A DNA stretch of 64,000 bases from Gloeophyllum trabeum ATCC 11539 (Eukaryota; Basidiomycota; Agaricomycetes; Gloeophyllales; Gloeophyllaceae): positions 1,927,577-1,991,576 of the forward strand of contig NW_006920414.1 of assembly GCF_000344685.1 (NCBI RefSeq), written 5' to 3'. Of this stretch, positions 11,092 to 22,094 are shown piece after piece. Each line of letters starts with the position of its first letter. Positions within the stretch are counted from its first letter, which is position 1. The notes under the pieces were generated by a model. That model ran no database searches. It saw only the letters and a program-made list of their open reading frames with translations, and was not told the origin of the DNA. The translations under genes and the position numbers were made by a program.

Positions 11092-12855
11092 TCACTCCCC
11101 GCGGCTCCCTGCCTCGCCCGGCCCGGGCGAGTTGAACGACTCGTCGTCGTCGCTGGCGCCCTCGCCGCTCGAGCCGTCGCCGAAGCCCTGCCGCGCGGCG
11201 CGGCCCTTGGCGCCGCCGCGCCCGCCGCCCGCTGCATCTCTCGTCCTTCGCTTAATCTGGAGGCACACATGGGAGAATAGACGCGGCCAGCTAGTCAGTC
11301 GAGCTTCTCTTCGCGATGTGATAGAGATGGAGATAGAGGTTTGGGTTTGGGAGTTAGCGCACGTACCATTTTGGCGTACACGAGCCCGCAGGCGTTGCAT
11401 AGTGTTCTCGGGCCTTGAGTGCTCTCTATCAGCGCGAGAAGACCCTTGCGAAGGTGATACGGGCGGAGGCTCACCCATAGGCCCTCTTCTCCACTCCGGC
11501 GTGGACGTCGCGCTGCACCCTAGGCACACCTGTCCCTCCTGCACGGGCTGCCCCTCCTGCGTTCCCAAGCACCACATCAACCAAAAGAAAGGGAGCACAA
11601 ATACGAATCAGAATCAGCACCGCGCCGAGCAACGTCCGACGAAGCCAAAAACGCACCCTCTTCACCGGCGCGCCCGCACCCGCGGGCGTCGCCTCGCGGG
11701 GCATCTCGGGCGCGGCGGGCGGCGCGCTCGCGGCGGTGTCGAGCACCTGCCACCCGAACTGTGTGGCCTGGCGGATGCGCTCGAACACGTCCGGCGGCGG
11801 CGTCGGCGCGCTGCCTAGTGCTTGCGCTTCGTGGATGGCGAGGCGGTAGGATTCGAGGAGCTGTCAGTAACGTACGAGAAGGGGGGGAAGCGTGGGGGAG
11901 TGGGTGTATGCGTGATTGGGTGAACGGATGTGTAATTGAGCGGATGCACGGTTGATTGAGCGGGTGTATGCATGATTGAGTGAATGCATGCGATTGGGTG
12001 CACGGATGCGCGATTGCGTTGATATGGGCGTGGCGTGGCGTGTCATGTTATGTCAAAAACAGAGTTTCATGGAAGCCGCCTTGCGAAATCACAAACCTTG
12101 TGGAAATCGAGCCCCGGGGGGGCGCTGGGATTGGGCACCCGCCCCGCGGGCTGCGACGCCTCCCTCTTCGCCTGGGGCGGCTGCTGCTGCTGCTGCTGCT
12201 GCTGTTGTGGCGGGGGCGGCTGGGGCTGGGGCGTCGACGCGGACGAGCGCATGCGCGGCTGCTGGTACGCGTCGGGTCTGCCGGGCCCCGAGGTAAAGGC
12301 GGGGTCGTGCACGGCCGGCGCGGACGCGAACGGCGGGGCGGGGTTCGGGGCGTACTGCGCCCAGCCGTCGCCGGTCCACTGCGGGTGCTGCTGGGGCTGG
12401 GGCGGGGGCTGGTGGTGCTGTTGCGGGTGCTGCTGGACGGGGTAGCTGGCGGAGGCGTACGGGGGCTGGTACGGGGGCTGGGGCGGAGGCTGGGGCTGGA
12501 AAGACTGGGGGTGCGGGGGCGAGTGCGCGGGGGCGGGCCGCATCTGGCGGTGCGGGTGCTGGGGCATCTGGGCGGGGTCGTACGGCGCGGATGCGTAGGG
12601 CGGGTAGTCGTACGCGGCCTGCATGGGCTGGGCGCCCTGTGGCTGGTGGTAGAGATAGCGGCCGTCGGACGACATGTGCGCTGGCTCCTTGTCGGCGGAC
12701 GGCGGGTACGCGCTGGTGGGGGTGCCGAGCGCCTCGTTGAGCGACGAGTAGGGCGCGTCGGTGGTGGGCGAGACGAGGTAGTGCGGGATGCGCGACGAGC
12801 CGGGTGTGGCGGGAGACTGCGAGTCCGGTGAGTAATCGTACAGACGCGGCGGCAT
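11092..12855 (-). CDS. GATA-type zinc-finger transcription factor
   Basis: Five exons (12855-12097, 11860-11657, 11556-11475, 11413-11367, 11256-11092) give 418 residues, all junctions in phase. The DNA-binding domain is split over three exons: a C-X2-C-X18-C-X2-C GATA finger with TPEWRRGPMG, TLCNACGLVYAK, then a basic IKRRTRD tail. Upstream are a 250-residue Pro/Gln/Tyr-rich region with a nine-Gln run near its end and a conserved helical segment (LLESYRLAIHEAQ, then VFERIRQATQFGWQVLD). The tail is Gly- and Asp/Ser-rich. GATA factors control nitrogen use, light response or iron in fungi; no PAS domain is present, so a white-collar role is unlikely. The start MPPRLYDYS fits the exon; an in-frame extension upstream looks like leader. 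Confidence 0.9.
11881..12030. repeat. Degenerate tandem repeat in the first intron of the GATA factor
   Basis: Irregular repeats of a unit like GATTGAGTGNATGCATG fill much of the 236-base intron between 11861 and 12096. That intron is several times longer than most others in the window, probably because of this expansion. Confidence 0.6.
12181..12207 (-). repeat. CAG repeat encoding poly-Gln in the GATA factor
   Basis: Near-perfect CAG triplets on the minus strand encode nine consecutive Gln residues just before the end of exon 1. Confidence 0.75.
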
Positions 12856-13677
12856 GCTGGCGGGACGAAAGAAAGAACACAACCCTAGCGCGTACACGCA
12901 CGCGTGCGCCGGCGTACGAAGCGAAATACCATCGAAACATGGCCCAAGGGGGGCCCCCTCGATGGCCCGACCCCCGTGAACCGAGTCCCAATCCGGGGAA
13001 ATCCCCTCGCAGCCCCCGGCCATGCCCCCTTATCGACCGCAAGCCAAACAGAATTTCTTACTTTCTCTGTCCACAATTCTCCCCTTCCTCGCGCAATTCA
13101 ACCACTCGCAGCGGCAATCCCGTACAAAACGGGCTATCAACAATTATTCGTAATTTGATGGCGTGCTGCGAGCTTGTCGGGTCCTGCTGGCGCCCACCCG
13201 GGTCTCGTATCCCCGCTTGCTCGAGTTTCCCTCTTCTTGCTGCCTCTGGATCTCCAACTTACGGAGAGCGCTGCGGGCAACGAACAACGAAGCAACCGCC
13301 CGCCTTCCTGCATTCCACGAACCCTGTCTCCGAAGCATTCTCTCACACAGGAACAAACAGTCACGAGCCACACACGCGTTTATCTGGATCATCCCAGGAA
13401 CTACTAAGCTTTTAGCTTCTATGGCCCATACAGCCGTTTGCAGTTCGATGGGCCCATTTCTCGAAAATCATTTACAGTCGGACCATGTCGGAGAAGGAAA
13501 TTCAAGTCCCCAAGACCCCAATATCAGACCACTTGGACTTCGTTTAATTTCTGGGACGTCCCTGGCACCATGTCCGACACACTCCGACTATATGTGACTT
13601 TCTGAAGTGACGGCCTATCGATCTGCAAACGGCTGTAATAGCCCCCGCGACGACAATCAATATCACAATCCAATAGC
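12856..13677. other. Intergenic, 5' side of the GATA factor
   Basis: This contains the GATA-factor promoter and leader. I see no supported gene; open frames on either strand lack splice support and domains. Confidence 0.45.
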
Positions 13678-13994
13678 AGGACCCCCGATAATCAGTATAA
13701 ATGCCTGATCCCGAGGACCCATAAGTAGACCCATTTTGTCCGGAAGAAAATCGCCGATTTTGGACCTTTTGTCCGGAAGAAAACAGGCATCACAGCGAAA
13801 AAGTGGCTCTAAAAGGCAACTATGGCGTGGGTACGTCTAAATTTAGCCTCCCCGGCAGGTGCCGGGATAAATATGGCGTCGAAATGGCCAAATCTGACCA
13901 AAATGTCCGGAAAAAAATCAGCCATTGAGGGCTCTAAAGTCCCAAAATTTGTCCGGAACCTGATCAGACATTTATACCAATTATCGGGGGTCCT
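13678..13994. mobile_element. MITE-like DNA transposon, 8-bp target duplication
   Basis: A 317-base element with terminal inverted repeats of about 33 bases: 13678-13711 and 13961-13994 match when one is reversed, with about four mismatches, starting AGGACCCCCGATAAT. It is flanked by a perfect 8-base direct repeat, CCAATAGC at 13670-13677 and 13995-14002. There is no coding capacity. Inside are four copies of a GTCCGGA motif (near 13737, 13769, 13905 and 13950) and a small central hairpin. An 8-base duplication fits the hAT superfamily (or P elements); the family assignment is inference. A larger element at 56732-57838 shares the AGGACCCC end and the TCCGGA motif. Confidence 0.85.
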
Positions 13995-14140
13995 CCAATA
14001 GCAGATGCATGCGTGCGATGAACAACGATAGTGCGATTATCCAAAACAAACAATGCAATGAGAAAACGAATGACAGCGAAAACATGTTCCCTAGAATGAG
14101 AGAGTGTCCGTTCTTCAGCCTGACACCAAGCTGGCTGGCG

Positions 14141-15928
14141 TTATCCTAATCCAGCGCTGTTCTGCAATCGCCCGCCCCGGTCGTCAGCGGCCCCTCCCCC
14201 ATCCCCCGTCCACTTATTCTCCGCGGGCACGTCCGCGTGCGGCGGCGCAAACCCGGGGTTCACATCGTCGTCCACAGCATCCTTCTTCTCCGGCGCCCGC
14301 GCGCTCCCCTTCCCGCTCGCCGCCGCCGCCGCCCGCTCCCGCGCCCTCCTCCTCCGCTTCAGAATCGTCTTCCGATTCCGCACCGCCCTCCTGAACCTCG
14401 CCTCGTCCCCGTAGAACAGGTCGTACTCGCAGAACGGGCAGATCCACTCGTCCGCCGGGTTCGTCGGCAGCGCCGCGGGCGTAACCTCGGACTTCTTCCG
14501 GCGGCGCGGCGGGATCTCCGCCGCCAGGAAGCGCAGCGGCGGCGGGCTCACGAAGCTCTGCGCGTTCGCGCCCGCCTGCGCGGCGGCCCCCCCGCCCGAG
14601 TGCGGCAGCCGCGACGGCACGTAGTTCCGCAGGTGGTGCGGGTTCGACGCGTTCGCCAGCGCGCTCCGCTTCTTTTTCTTCGTGCGCGGCTTGTTGGGCA
14701 CCCCGTTCGCGAGCGCAGAGTCCACGGAGGACGAGTTATTTTGGTCGATCGCAGCCGTGGCCTTGGCCGTGCGCGCCCGCTGTTTAGAACGTTCGGTCCG
14801 TTTCGCCTTGCTCAGAGACGAAGCCGCCGCCTTTGCCGCTTCGGCTGCCTTTGCAGCCTGCCGCGCGAGCTCGACTTCGAAACGAGCGTGCAGCGCAGCA
14901 ACTTCCTCCTTTGTCGCGACCAGCCTCTCAGACGCTGTACCAACTTCATTAGACGCTATACGCAGGATATCGTAGATAGAACAACTTACTCGCACTATGA
15001 CAATCAAAAGTAAACTCTGCCTCGGGCAAAGCACGCTCCTGCCGCTGCAGCGCCGCGGGCACATTCTCCTTCAACACCCGCAGCGCACGCGCAACCCTTG
15101 CCGCCTTCCGGCGCGAAGGCCGCACCTTGGGTGGCGGGGTGCTCTTCGGGTCGCCCCCGGGCGCACGATTCGCAAACGGGTAGTTCGCCGACAGCGCCTG
15201 GTCGAGCGCGAGCGTGTCCCCGAGCGACAGCGCGCCGAGCACGGCCGACAGCTGCCGCCTGCGATGCCGCAGCAGCTCCTTGTGCGCGAGGCCGACCTTT
15301 GTCGCCTTCGACAGCCGCCCTTTCTTCTGCGCGAGCGACAGGGCGCCCGGCGCGGGCGTCCCCGCCCGCTCGAGCTCCGCAACGTCCGCGGCGTCCCCGC
15401 GCGCGGCGCCCCGGTCGGGGAGCTCCTCCTCCTCGCCCGACTGCGCCGGGCTTGCGTCGAGCCCGCGGTGTGCCGAGCCCTGCGCGTTCGCGGGCACCTT
15501 CCGCTTCTTCGTGTTCCCCGGCTGCTGCAGGTGGTCGACATAGTCCCCGTCACCCTGCTCGTCCTCCTCCCCGCCATCCCTGTCCCTGTCCCTGCCCCTG
15601 TCCGCTCCGTCCCTCTCCCGCGCATCCCCGAACACATCCAGCGCGCCCGCGCCAAAGTCGGACTTGAGCAGGAGGTCCTGCACGCCGCCGAGGATCGGCA
15701 TGTAGTACGACTGGAGCGCCATCTGCGCGGAGAGGCTGTCCAGCTCGTCGTCGGCGTCGTGTGGCGGCACGTCCTGCGGCAGGGGCTCCATCGTCACCCG
15801 GCGGCGCTTGGGCAGCGGCTTCACCCGCCGCATCGACGGGAACTCGGGGACGTCGAACACAGGCGTCGACGCTCGGTACATCTCGTCCGACTCGATTCTG
15901 TGGCCCCGGCGCTGATAATCCAAAATTG
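14141..15928 (-). CDS. Conserved fungal protein with a Cys-X2-Cys motif, 5' end unresolved
   Basis: Two exons are clear: about 15928-14990 and 14934-14141, joined in phase by a GTAAGT...CAG intron, giving about 577 residues plus an unknown N-terminus. Near the start is a basic block (MRRVKPLPKRRR); the middle is acidic and Arg/Asp-rich with Lys/Arg clusters; a helical Ala/Lys/Glu-rich stretch follows the intron. The conserved C-terminal core is DEWICPFCEYDLFYGDE, then a very basic RNRKTILKRRRRARER segment. A two-Cys knuckle with aromatic residues and several nuclear-localisation-like patches suggest a nuclear nucleic-acid or chromatin-associated protein. I do not recognise the family with certainty. 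In-frame TAA just upstream forces a splice near 15929, but I cannot find the first exon with confidence. Confidence 0.7.
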
Positions 15929-16756
15929 CTTAGCCCTGCAGCACAAGATACGAGAATCATCACCCAGCTGACATGTCTTCTAGTTATGTGCTCTCCCTCG
16001 CTCCGGGCAGATCTCAATTTCGCCGAATTTGCAGAGCTCGTCGTCGTCGAATGATGGTATGTCGTAGCCTGCCACGACGCAAAAGAAAGGCCCGGTATGT
16101 AAGCGGCACCCTGCGGATAACATCACCGGATGTGGGTGATGGTTTATTCATCTTTCGCACACACCTTCTGCTACCTTCTGCCACACACAATCCACGAAGT
16201 TCCGCGATAACCGTTATTGATGGATTGCAGTGAAAGAGAGAGAGAAAAATGCTATGACTACGATACAAGATGTGCGATGCTCTAGTAATACTGTCTCGTT
16301 GTGCTTGTGGATATAATATGTCCGACTGCGTCGTCGCAATAAAAAAGGGGTATCGCGAAACGAAGACCGACACTGTAACAACCTGCTCATATAATGCATG
16401 CGGAGGCCCCGCTGTAAACCTTCTATAGTGTGGAGAGAACGGGAAATGTAGGGTGTGACGCACGGAAAGGCATTAGGGTGGTGCACGTCATGTAGGGAAT
16501 AAAAGGAGATTAGGATAGGGCCGTTAGAGTCATCATGAGCAGATGTAGCAACGAGACAAAATCATAACCAGGGTCGTTAGAGCAGCGCAGGATTCAAATC
16601 GGAGTCGATAGTCGAGTGGAAAACATGGGAGGGAACGCTAGCAAAAATTTTGAGTTTTTCAGGGATCTTGAAGGAACCATAGAAAGCCATAGAAGAGGTC
16701 GAAGCATAGGACGAGAGACATATGCCAGGGAAGTGGTCGCGGGCAAGGCAAACTGT
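15929..16756. other. Intergenic between the zinc-knuckle gene and DED1
   Basis: This holds the missing 5' exon or promoter of the gene ending at 14141 and the DED1 3' UTR. A 47-codon ATG frame on the minus strand (16123-15980) is listed separately. Nothing else is supported. Confidence 0.45.
15980..16123 (-). other. Orphan 47-codon ORF, possible exon of the downstream gene
   Basis: An ATG frame on the minus strand encodes an acidic, protein-like segment (YDIPSFDDDEL, then KFGEIEI) and stops at 15980-15982, just 52 bases before the first clear exon of the zinc-knuckle gene. There is no usable GT donor before the stop. It may be a uORF, the end of another exon, or a first exon disrupted by an indel. 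Confidence 0.25.
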
Positions 16757-18864
<2,108 letters not shown>

Positions 18865-19216
18865 ATTATCAGAATTACTGCGAAACACGAACAAAAGTGT
18901 GATTTTTGTCTATGAGTGTGTTTTGAGACCCAGTGAGTGGGGGTTTGAAGAGAGACAGCGAGGCGCCACTGAAATTTGCCTCTTATACGGTGGCGACTGC
19001 TGACAAAGCCCTCATAACTTGATTCGGTACATCCATTTTCCATCCACAGCGCTTCATTAGACGTTTGTGGAGGCTAATTGGGACAGTATTACTGTACACG
19101 ACGCTACCTATACAACAGCTGTGATAGTGGAAAGCATGCCTGACGTGAAATGAGGGCGAAGACATGGAGCAGTGCAGACGCAGGGATGCAGCATGGGGGC
19201 GACGCCACCCGGGCCC
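18865..19216. other. Intergenic between DED1 and the ING gene
   Basis: About 350 bases: DED1 promoter and leader on one side, 3' UTR of the ING-family gene on the other. No other feature seen. Confidence 0.5.
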
Positions 19217-20868
19217 TTATCGCCTCTTTCGTCGAGCTTTGGGGCGAGTGGCAACATCCTTGCAATCCCTGCAATACCACTTGCCACGAGGTGCTTCAGT
19301 CAGGTCCACGCAACCATAATGGAACTGGACCAGCGTTAGTCTGGTCCTGATCAGCGATTGCATGTCACTTACCCATTCACGCTCGCAATTAGGATTGTCG
19401 CAAGCAATCATCTGGAATGGCGAGTCAGAGGCATGTACATGGGCATCAAAGACACACGCACCTCTCCGTACGAAACTTGGTTGCAGAAACAGTACCGCGG
19501 CTCGTCCGGATTAGCAGCTATATCCGGGATCTGCGGGACAACAGGCGGCACAGTCAACTTCACCGACTTGATATTCGTCGTCGCAGGCGCCAACGGAGCC
19601 CCCTCATCCTGTCCTTCTTCTTGCTCCCCCGCGCCCTTCTTCGGCCTCCCCCTCCCCCTGCCCTTCCCCTTCCTCCGCGACTTCGGCGCGACGCGACCCT
19701 CGACGACCTCCGAGCTAATCCCCATGGTTGGCGCTCCCTCAGCCTCGGGTGCTTCCATGACGTCTACAGCCATGTTCTCCAAGTCCGAGGGAGGGGGTGT
19801 TTGGTGGGTCCGTGTCTGCCGTTTGGGCACCATGACGTCCGGGAGGACGATCGGCGCTGGAAGGGTACCAGGGCGGAGGCCATGAGAGAGGGCTAGTTCT
19901 TGTTCTTTGATGGCTTGGTCTAGGAGACGAATATGTCTGTCTACCTATCGTTCTGCAGGTCAAACAGTGATAAATCCAGGTGAGACCTGCGTACTCACCG
20001 TGTCATATGCGGATTTAGCTACATTGACCTTCTCTTGGGATGCTGAGACAATCTCCTCGGAGAGCCTTGCTACTCGAGAGAGCATCACCTGTGCCTGAAT
20101 CGAGTTTTCCGGCACGGGAGGAACGGAGGTCGGAGTTGCTGTCTTGCTGGCAGCCCTCTCAGCGGGAGGGGCAGAGGCGGACTTCTTGTTGAGCAGCTCC
20201 GGGGGGTTACTGATGCGTGGCGGCGTGTGTAACATTCCTTCAGGCTCCGTATGATTACTGTCGACGGCAGCTGACGGAGGATCCACATTCATTTGTTCGG
20301 GATCATGTTGGGCTTCCTGATCATTTGGCTCCTGCGCCTTTGCTTGATTAAGACCCGCTCGCAGCCTCCGCCATTCCGTATATCTCTGGAGCATCGGTAA
20401 AAAGGAGGTTTGGTACTCTGCAACGCACCGCATTCATACATGAGAGAGATCCGTCCCCGTACATGGACCACTTACCATGTACATGCTCATCCAACTCTTT
20501 CAGAAGTGTAAAGTGACGCTCTAGCGATAGCGGTAGTTGTTCCACAGCTAAGATCGTCGGGTATAAGCGATATCCCATCCGAGCGAGAATGCGGACTTGT
20601 CATTTAAGCAAGTGATTCGAACATTACTTTCGAAGAACTCCTCTTTGAACGCCTCCCAGACTTCAGCCTCTTTCTCCCGCTGCTCTCGCCCCTCTTCCGC
20701 GCCCTCCTTGTCTTCCATAAGCACGTCAGGCTGCTCTTCGCTGGGTTCCTCCTCCTGGTCGTGTACCTCCACGAGTTCAGCCTCGGGTTGTGCCGCATCA
20801 CCTGCTTCAGCCTCGAGAACCTTTCGACTAGGCCGTGTTCGCCTTTTAGACCTCGATTTCGAGGACAT
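19217..20868 (-). CDS. ING-family PHD-finger chromatin protein
   Basis: ING proteins read H3K4me3 and sit in NuA4 or Rpd3-type complexes in the nucleus. Six exons (20868-20628, 20547-20476, 20417-19999, 19944-19462, 19411-19373, 19324-19217) give 453 residues. The N-terminus is a basic [10 protein letters not shown] patch and an acidic Glu-rich stretch. An ING-type helical region follows ([12 protein letters not shown], then a hallmark [15 protein letters not shown]). The C-terminal PHD finger is complete: [27 protein letters not shown] and WYCRDC, with the aromatic Tyr and Trp cage positions present. A basic RRKRR tail ends the protein. The PHD is interrupted by two small introns. It shares a 205-base divergent promoter with SEC72. 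Whether it is the Yng1, Yng2 or Pho23 type cannot be told here. Confidence 0.92.
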
Positions 20869-21073
20869 CGTACTGGTTGAAGCTACGGAAAGCCAAAGTG
20901 CCAACGTCGACTCCCGCGACGCGCACGCGCTAATTGTACAATGAGACGGTTTCACGAGGTCCGCGTTTCCCACGAATCGCGTCCGTGGCTGAAGCTGCAA
21001 TGCATTGCTGGCATGCTCACAGACGTCCGCTGATTACACGCCCCTCCCCTCCTTAGCCTCCCCCGCTAGCGCT
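20869..21073. promoter_or_regulatory. Bidirectional promoter, ING gene / SEC72
   Basis: Only 205 bases separate the two divergent ATGs, so core promoter elements of both genes must lie here. No TATA box is evident. Confidence 0.5.
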
Positions 21074-21964
21074 ATGTCCCAGCAGCAAATGCACTCGCAC
21101 GGCCCCGGCCAGCCAATGCACACGCACGGGCCCCCAGGCCAGCAGCCCCCGCCGCAAGCCGTCGTCCCCGCCCCGGACCCCAACGTGCAGGCCCTCATCG
21201 ACGCGGACTACACACCGGTCGATCTCATCTTGTCGGCGGACGGTACGCAGGCGCTATGCGCAAAAAACAAAGAAGAGAAGGATCTGGACTCTGGCGTCGA
21301 CTTCACGGCGACGAACCGGCTTGCGCGGCTGCTGCTGGCGCAGCCGAATCTGAGGTGTCCGCCCCCGCCCCAGATCGTCACGCCGAAGCTGTCGCAGGTA
21401 GTGAACAACACGAAGGAGGAAGGAAACGTGAGTGTACCGGATATTCTGTCGAATGCCTATTAATGGAATCCTGTCACAGCAACTGTTCAAAGCAGGCCAG
21501 CCAGACAAGGCCGTCGCCAAATACACCTTGGCCGCGAACTACGCTATGCAGCGCCCACCTTGGGAAGCCAGTCAACTCATGCGAGACGAGCTCTCCACCG
21601 TCATCTCCAACCGATCCGCTGCGTACCTCGAATCGGGCGACCTGATTGGTGCTCTCGTAGACGCAGAAACCGTCATCGCGCTCAAGCGGCCATGGAGTAA
21701 GGGGCACTTCAGAAAAGCAAAGGCACTGGTGGAGATGGGCGAGTTGAAGGAGGCGAAGGACGCGATCAACCTCGGCTTACAGTTCGAGCCAAATAATACG
21801 GTAAGCTAACGACCCCTTCCATTCCAAGAAGCGATGTATAGTGAAACGCGAATAATATGCTACAGGAAATGAACAGCTTCCTGGCTGAAATATATGCCCT
21901 GATCAAGAAAGCAGAAGAGGGGAAGGCAGCAGCACGAGCGTCCTCGCCATTAGCCAAGTCATAG
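21074..21964 (+). CDS. SEC72: Sec72-like TPR subunit of the ER translocon
   Basis: Sec72 is a cytosolic TPR subunit of the fungal Sec62/Sec63 complex that helps receive post-translational substrates at the ER. Three exons (21074-21427, 21480-21800, 21866-21964) give 257 residues. The first 40 residues are rich in His, Gly, Pro and Gln; a Sec72-type region follows (YTPVDLILSADG), then TPR helices (LFKAGQPDKAVAKYTLAANYA, ISNRSAAYLESGDLIGALVDA, HFRKAKALVEMGELKEAKDAI). No membrane segment is present, as expected. The start follows the divergent promoter shared with the ING gene. A generic TPR co-chaperone is the alternative, but length and N-terminal region fit Sec72. Confidence 0.85.
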
Positions 21965-22094
21965 CGCTACACACCGGTATTCACGCACATACTTCCTTCC
22001 CCCCTGATACCTCCACTCGCTAATCCTGCTGGTACATGGTCGCATCTTGTATCCTTATCGCACATTGCATACCTTCTTTAGTCCCTGTTTCACT

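Noticed and set aside
14997..15971. 324-codon frame on the + strand opposite the zinc-knuckle gene
   Set aside because: Arg/Leu-rich shadow of a GC-rich gene; no start context or domain.
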